Program-made: the position numbers and the translations under genes
Notes under the pieces: generated by a model
Told to the model about the DNA's origin: nothing
Databases searched by the model: none
What the model saw: only the letters and a program-made list of their open reading frames with translations
Assembly (NCBI GenBank): GCA_900551815.1
Contig: URXE01000079.1
Location: forward strand, 1 to 7,246
DNA from: an uncultured Collinsella sp.
GTDB lineage: Bacteria > Actinomycetota > Coriobacteriia > Coriobacteriales > Coriobacteriaceae
Length of the DNA: 7,246 nt
Reading direction: 5' to 3'
Shown: piece by piece, positions 5,926 to 7,246 of the stretch
Layout: every line of letters starts with the position of its first letter
Numbering within the stretch: position 1 is the first letter of the stretch

Positions 5926-7137
5926 CTAAAGAGAGAACAAGCGAGCGATAACCGTCTCGGGAATTCCCTGGCTGTTACGCACCGTTGCGTACGTTAAGAA
6001 CGAGTTCGATTTACCCGCCGTAGCAGGATAATCGCCATACTCCAAAGCTCGGTCGGGTGACAGAAGCGAGCCGTAGGTCTTAGCCGAAGTGTCAATCAAA
6101 AAATGCGACGCCTGAACCTTAACCAGGTATTTGTTTTTCCTTCCCGCAGCGCACGCGAGCGGCTCACGCGAAAGGAAGAGATACGGCCCGCCCTCGTTAC
6201 CGATATAGGTGCCCATATTGCCCAGGCTACCCACACCGCTATACGTCGCCTCGATGGAGAACACGAAGGTGTCGCCCATATACACGGCCTCGAAAGGCGA
6301 AACCGACGAAGGAAGCACCAGCTGAGCTCGCTTCGTGTTGTTGCCGTCAGTCAGGTCGATCGCCGTCATACCGTAATAGACGCCCTCATCATTGTGCACG
6401 CGGGGCGAGATGGTCAGGATGCCGTCGCTCACACGCGGGGCGGATGCGAAGCGGCCCGTCGACTTCCAAATAACCTCAGGCTTGGACTCGCTGGGCGACT
6501 GACGGTAGCAGTACGAATCGTTACTCGTCTTGGTGCCGCCGGACGAAGGCATCTTATACCAGATGACCGACGACCCATACGCTGTGAAGAGCGGCGGATC
6601 GTAGTTTTCGCCACCGCGGTCGAGCTCGACAGCGTTGCCGGTAAGGGAGGAGCCTGCAAGGTTTTGCGCATAGAGTTTCCAGGACGCATTGGCAAAGTTC
6701 ATCTCGACCCACGCGAACACGCCATCACCCGCGCGAACGTCGTAAAACGCATAACCGGTTCCCTCAATGGGATCCTCGATAAGTGTGGTAAGCGAGCCAT
6801 CGCCCAGGTTGAGCACACCAAGCGTATTGGCATGCAGGGCAGAAGCAGGCGCCATCATCGCGGCAGCGTAGTCGCCATCGCAGTAGTACAGCAGCGTGCC
6901 CAGCGGCAGCGTCCACGAGGCTGCGGGCTCAAGATCGATATCGACAGCCTCGTACTCATCAGTGATCGATACAATCTTCGAATCGTCCTTGATAACCTGC
7001 GGCTCGCCAGCGGCGTCATCACTCGTGCCCGTTTTTTTCGAGCAACCGGCCAGTACGGCAGCAGCACCGGTAGCGGCGCCACCCAGCACAAAACCTCGAC
7101 GCGTTATTCCATTCTTAAAGCGATCAGCGATGCTCAT
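5926..7137 (-). CDS. Tat-exported lipoprotein, unknown function (possible beta-propeller)
   Basis: The 403-aa protein has an N-terminal Tat signal with TRRGFVL (residues 12-18), an Ala/Gly-rich hydrophobic core, and a lipobox LAGC giving lipidated C32. A Ser/Thr/Asp-rich linker follows. It should be folded in the cytoplasm, exported by Tat and anchored on the outer face of the membrane. The mature part has repeated beta-strand-like segments (for example VFAWVEMN, SVIWYKMP, DTFVFSIEA), consistent with a beta-propeller of the TolB-like kind. That fold is inferred from texture, not from a recognised family, and no catalytic motif is visible. The frame is open upstream to 7191, but the ATG at 7135-7137 places the signal peptide correctly and forms TAATG with the stop of the preceding gene. 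The two genes are probably translationally coupled; no strong SD is seen. No clear terminator follows it. Confidence 0.88.
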   Translation of the reverse strand: MSIADRFKNGITRRGFVLGGAATGAAAVLAGCSKKTGTSDDAAGEPQVIKDDSKIVSITDEYEAVDIDLEPAASWTLPLGTLLYYCDGDYAAAMMAPASALHANTLGVLNLGDGSLTTLIEDPIEGTGYAFYDVRAGDGVFAWVEMNFANASWKLYAQNLAGSSLTGNAVELDRGGENYDPPLFTAYGSSVIWYKMPSSGGTKTSNDSYCYRQSPSESKPEVIWKSTGRFASAPRVSDGILTISPRVHNDEGVYYGMTAIDLTDGNNTKRAQLVLPSSVSPFEAVYMGDTFVFSIEATYSGVGSLGNMGTYIGNEGGPYLFLSREPLACAAGRKNKYLVKVQASHFLIDTSAKTYGSLLSPDRALEYGDYPATAGKSNSFLTYATVRNSQGIPETVIARLFSL

Positions 7138-7246
7138 TAGGCGATCTCTGCGCGAGCGGCCTCGATAGCGCGCGTAAGCTGATCGGCGCAAGAGGTCTTT
7201 TTCATACCGCAGGTATTACCGGCGAGAACCTCGATTACGCGATCGG
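7137..7246 (-). CDS. C-terminal end of an unidentified gene (partial)
   Basis: This is an open minus-strand frame entering from the right edge and ending with TAA at 7137-7139, visible as 35 residues. The tail contains NTCGMKKTSC with two cysteines, followed by a helical, Ala/Arg/Glu-rich end. Its stop overlaps the lipoprotein start by one base, and GC-rich codon use matches its neighbours, so it is very likely real. I do not recognise the family from so short a piece. The cysteines could be structural, metal-binding or incidental. Confidence 0.7.
   Translation of the reverse strand, partial: DRVIEVLAGNTCGMKKTSCADQLTRAIEAARAEIA

Noticed and set aside
6103..7140. Long plus-strand ORF of 345 codons
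   Set aside because: It is antisense to the Tat lipoprotein. Its composition is rich in Arg and His without domains, typical of a shadow frame.

Overview
The window is a stretch of high-GC chromosome in which every supportable gene lies on the minus strand. Tight gene packing, GTG starts, a Tat-exported lipoprotein and actinobacterial-type gene content suggest a member of the Actinomycetota, most likely a Coriobacteriia such as Collinsella. That assignment is inference from sequence feel, not a search. No phage, transposon, CRISPR array or defence cassette is visible. Most of the window is ordinary housekeeping and signalling DNA.

In the direction of transcription (right to left), the window opens with the C-terminal end of an unidentified gene (7137-7246). 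Its stop overlaps the start of a Tat-dependent lipoprotein of unknown function (5926-7137). A 153-bp intergenic region follows, with an 18-bp inverted repeat just upstream of a possible -10 box. Next is a two-component pair: an OmpR/PhoB-type response regulator (5050-5772), then 12 bp later its membrane sensor kinase (3472-5037). A 109-bp structured gap leads to purC (2475-3362, purine biosynthesis). Directly abutting it is a small two-helix membrane protein of unknown function (1899-2474), which ends at a strong intrinsic terminator (1841-1868). An M29-family aminopeptidase (529-1809) follows. Overlapping its last codons is a good promoter for a tRNA-Lys(TTT) gene (425-500), which has its own terminator (387-416).

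The last 386 bases (1-386) hold no confident gene. Positions 191-373 carry a relatively AT-rich, doubtful 60-codon ORF. Positions 1-120 are GC-rich and full of short hairpins. They include a minus-strand motif resembling the rRNA leader/spacer boxes of actinobacteria, so an rRNA operon may begin just beyond the left edge.

Functionally, the regulator and kinase form one signalling module. The lipoprotein may share its transcript or be a target, but nothing shows this directly. purC and the small membrane protein form a translationally coupled pair. The aminopeptidase recycles peptides, and the tRNA is an independent unit. I see no clear new biological system. The best leads are the inverted repeat upstream of the regulator, the structured purC leader, the coupled membrane protein, and a Phe at a normally Tyr position in the aminopeptidase.
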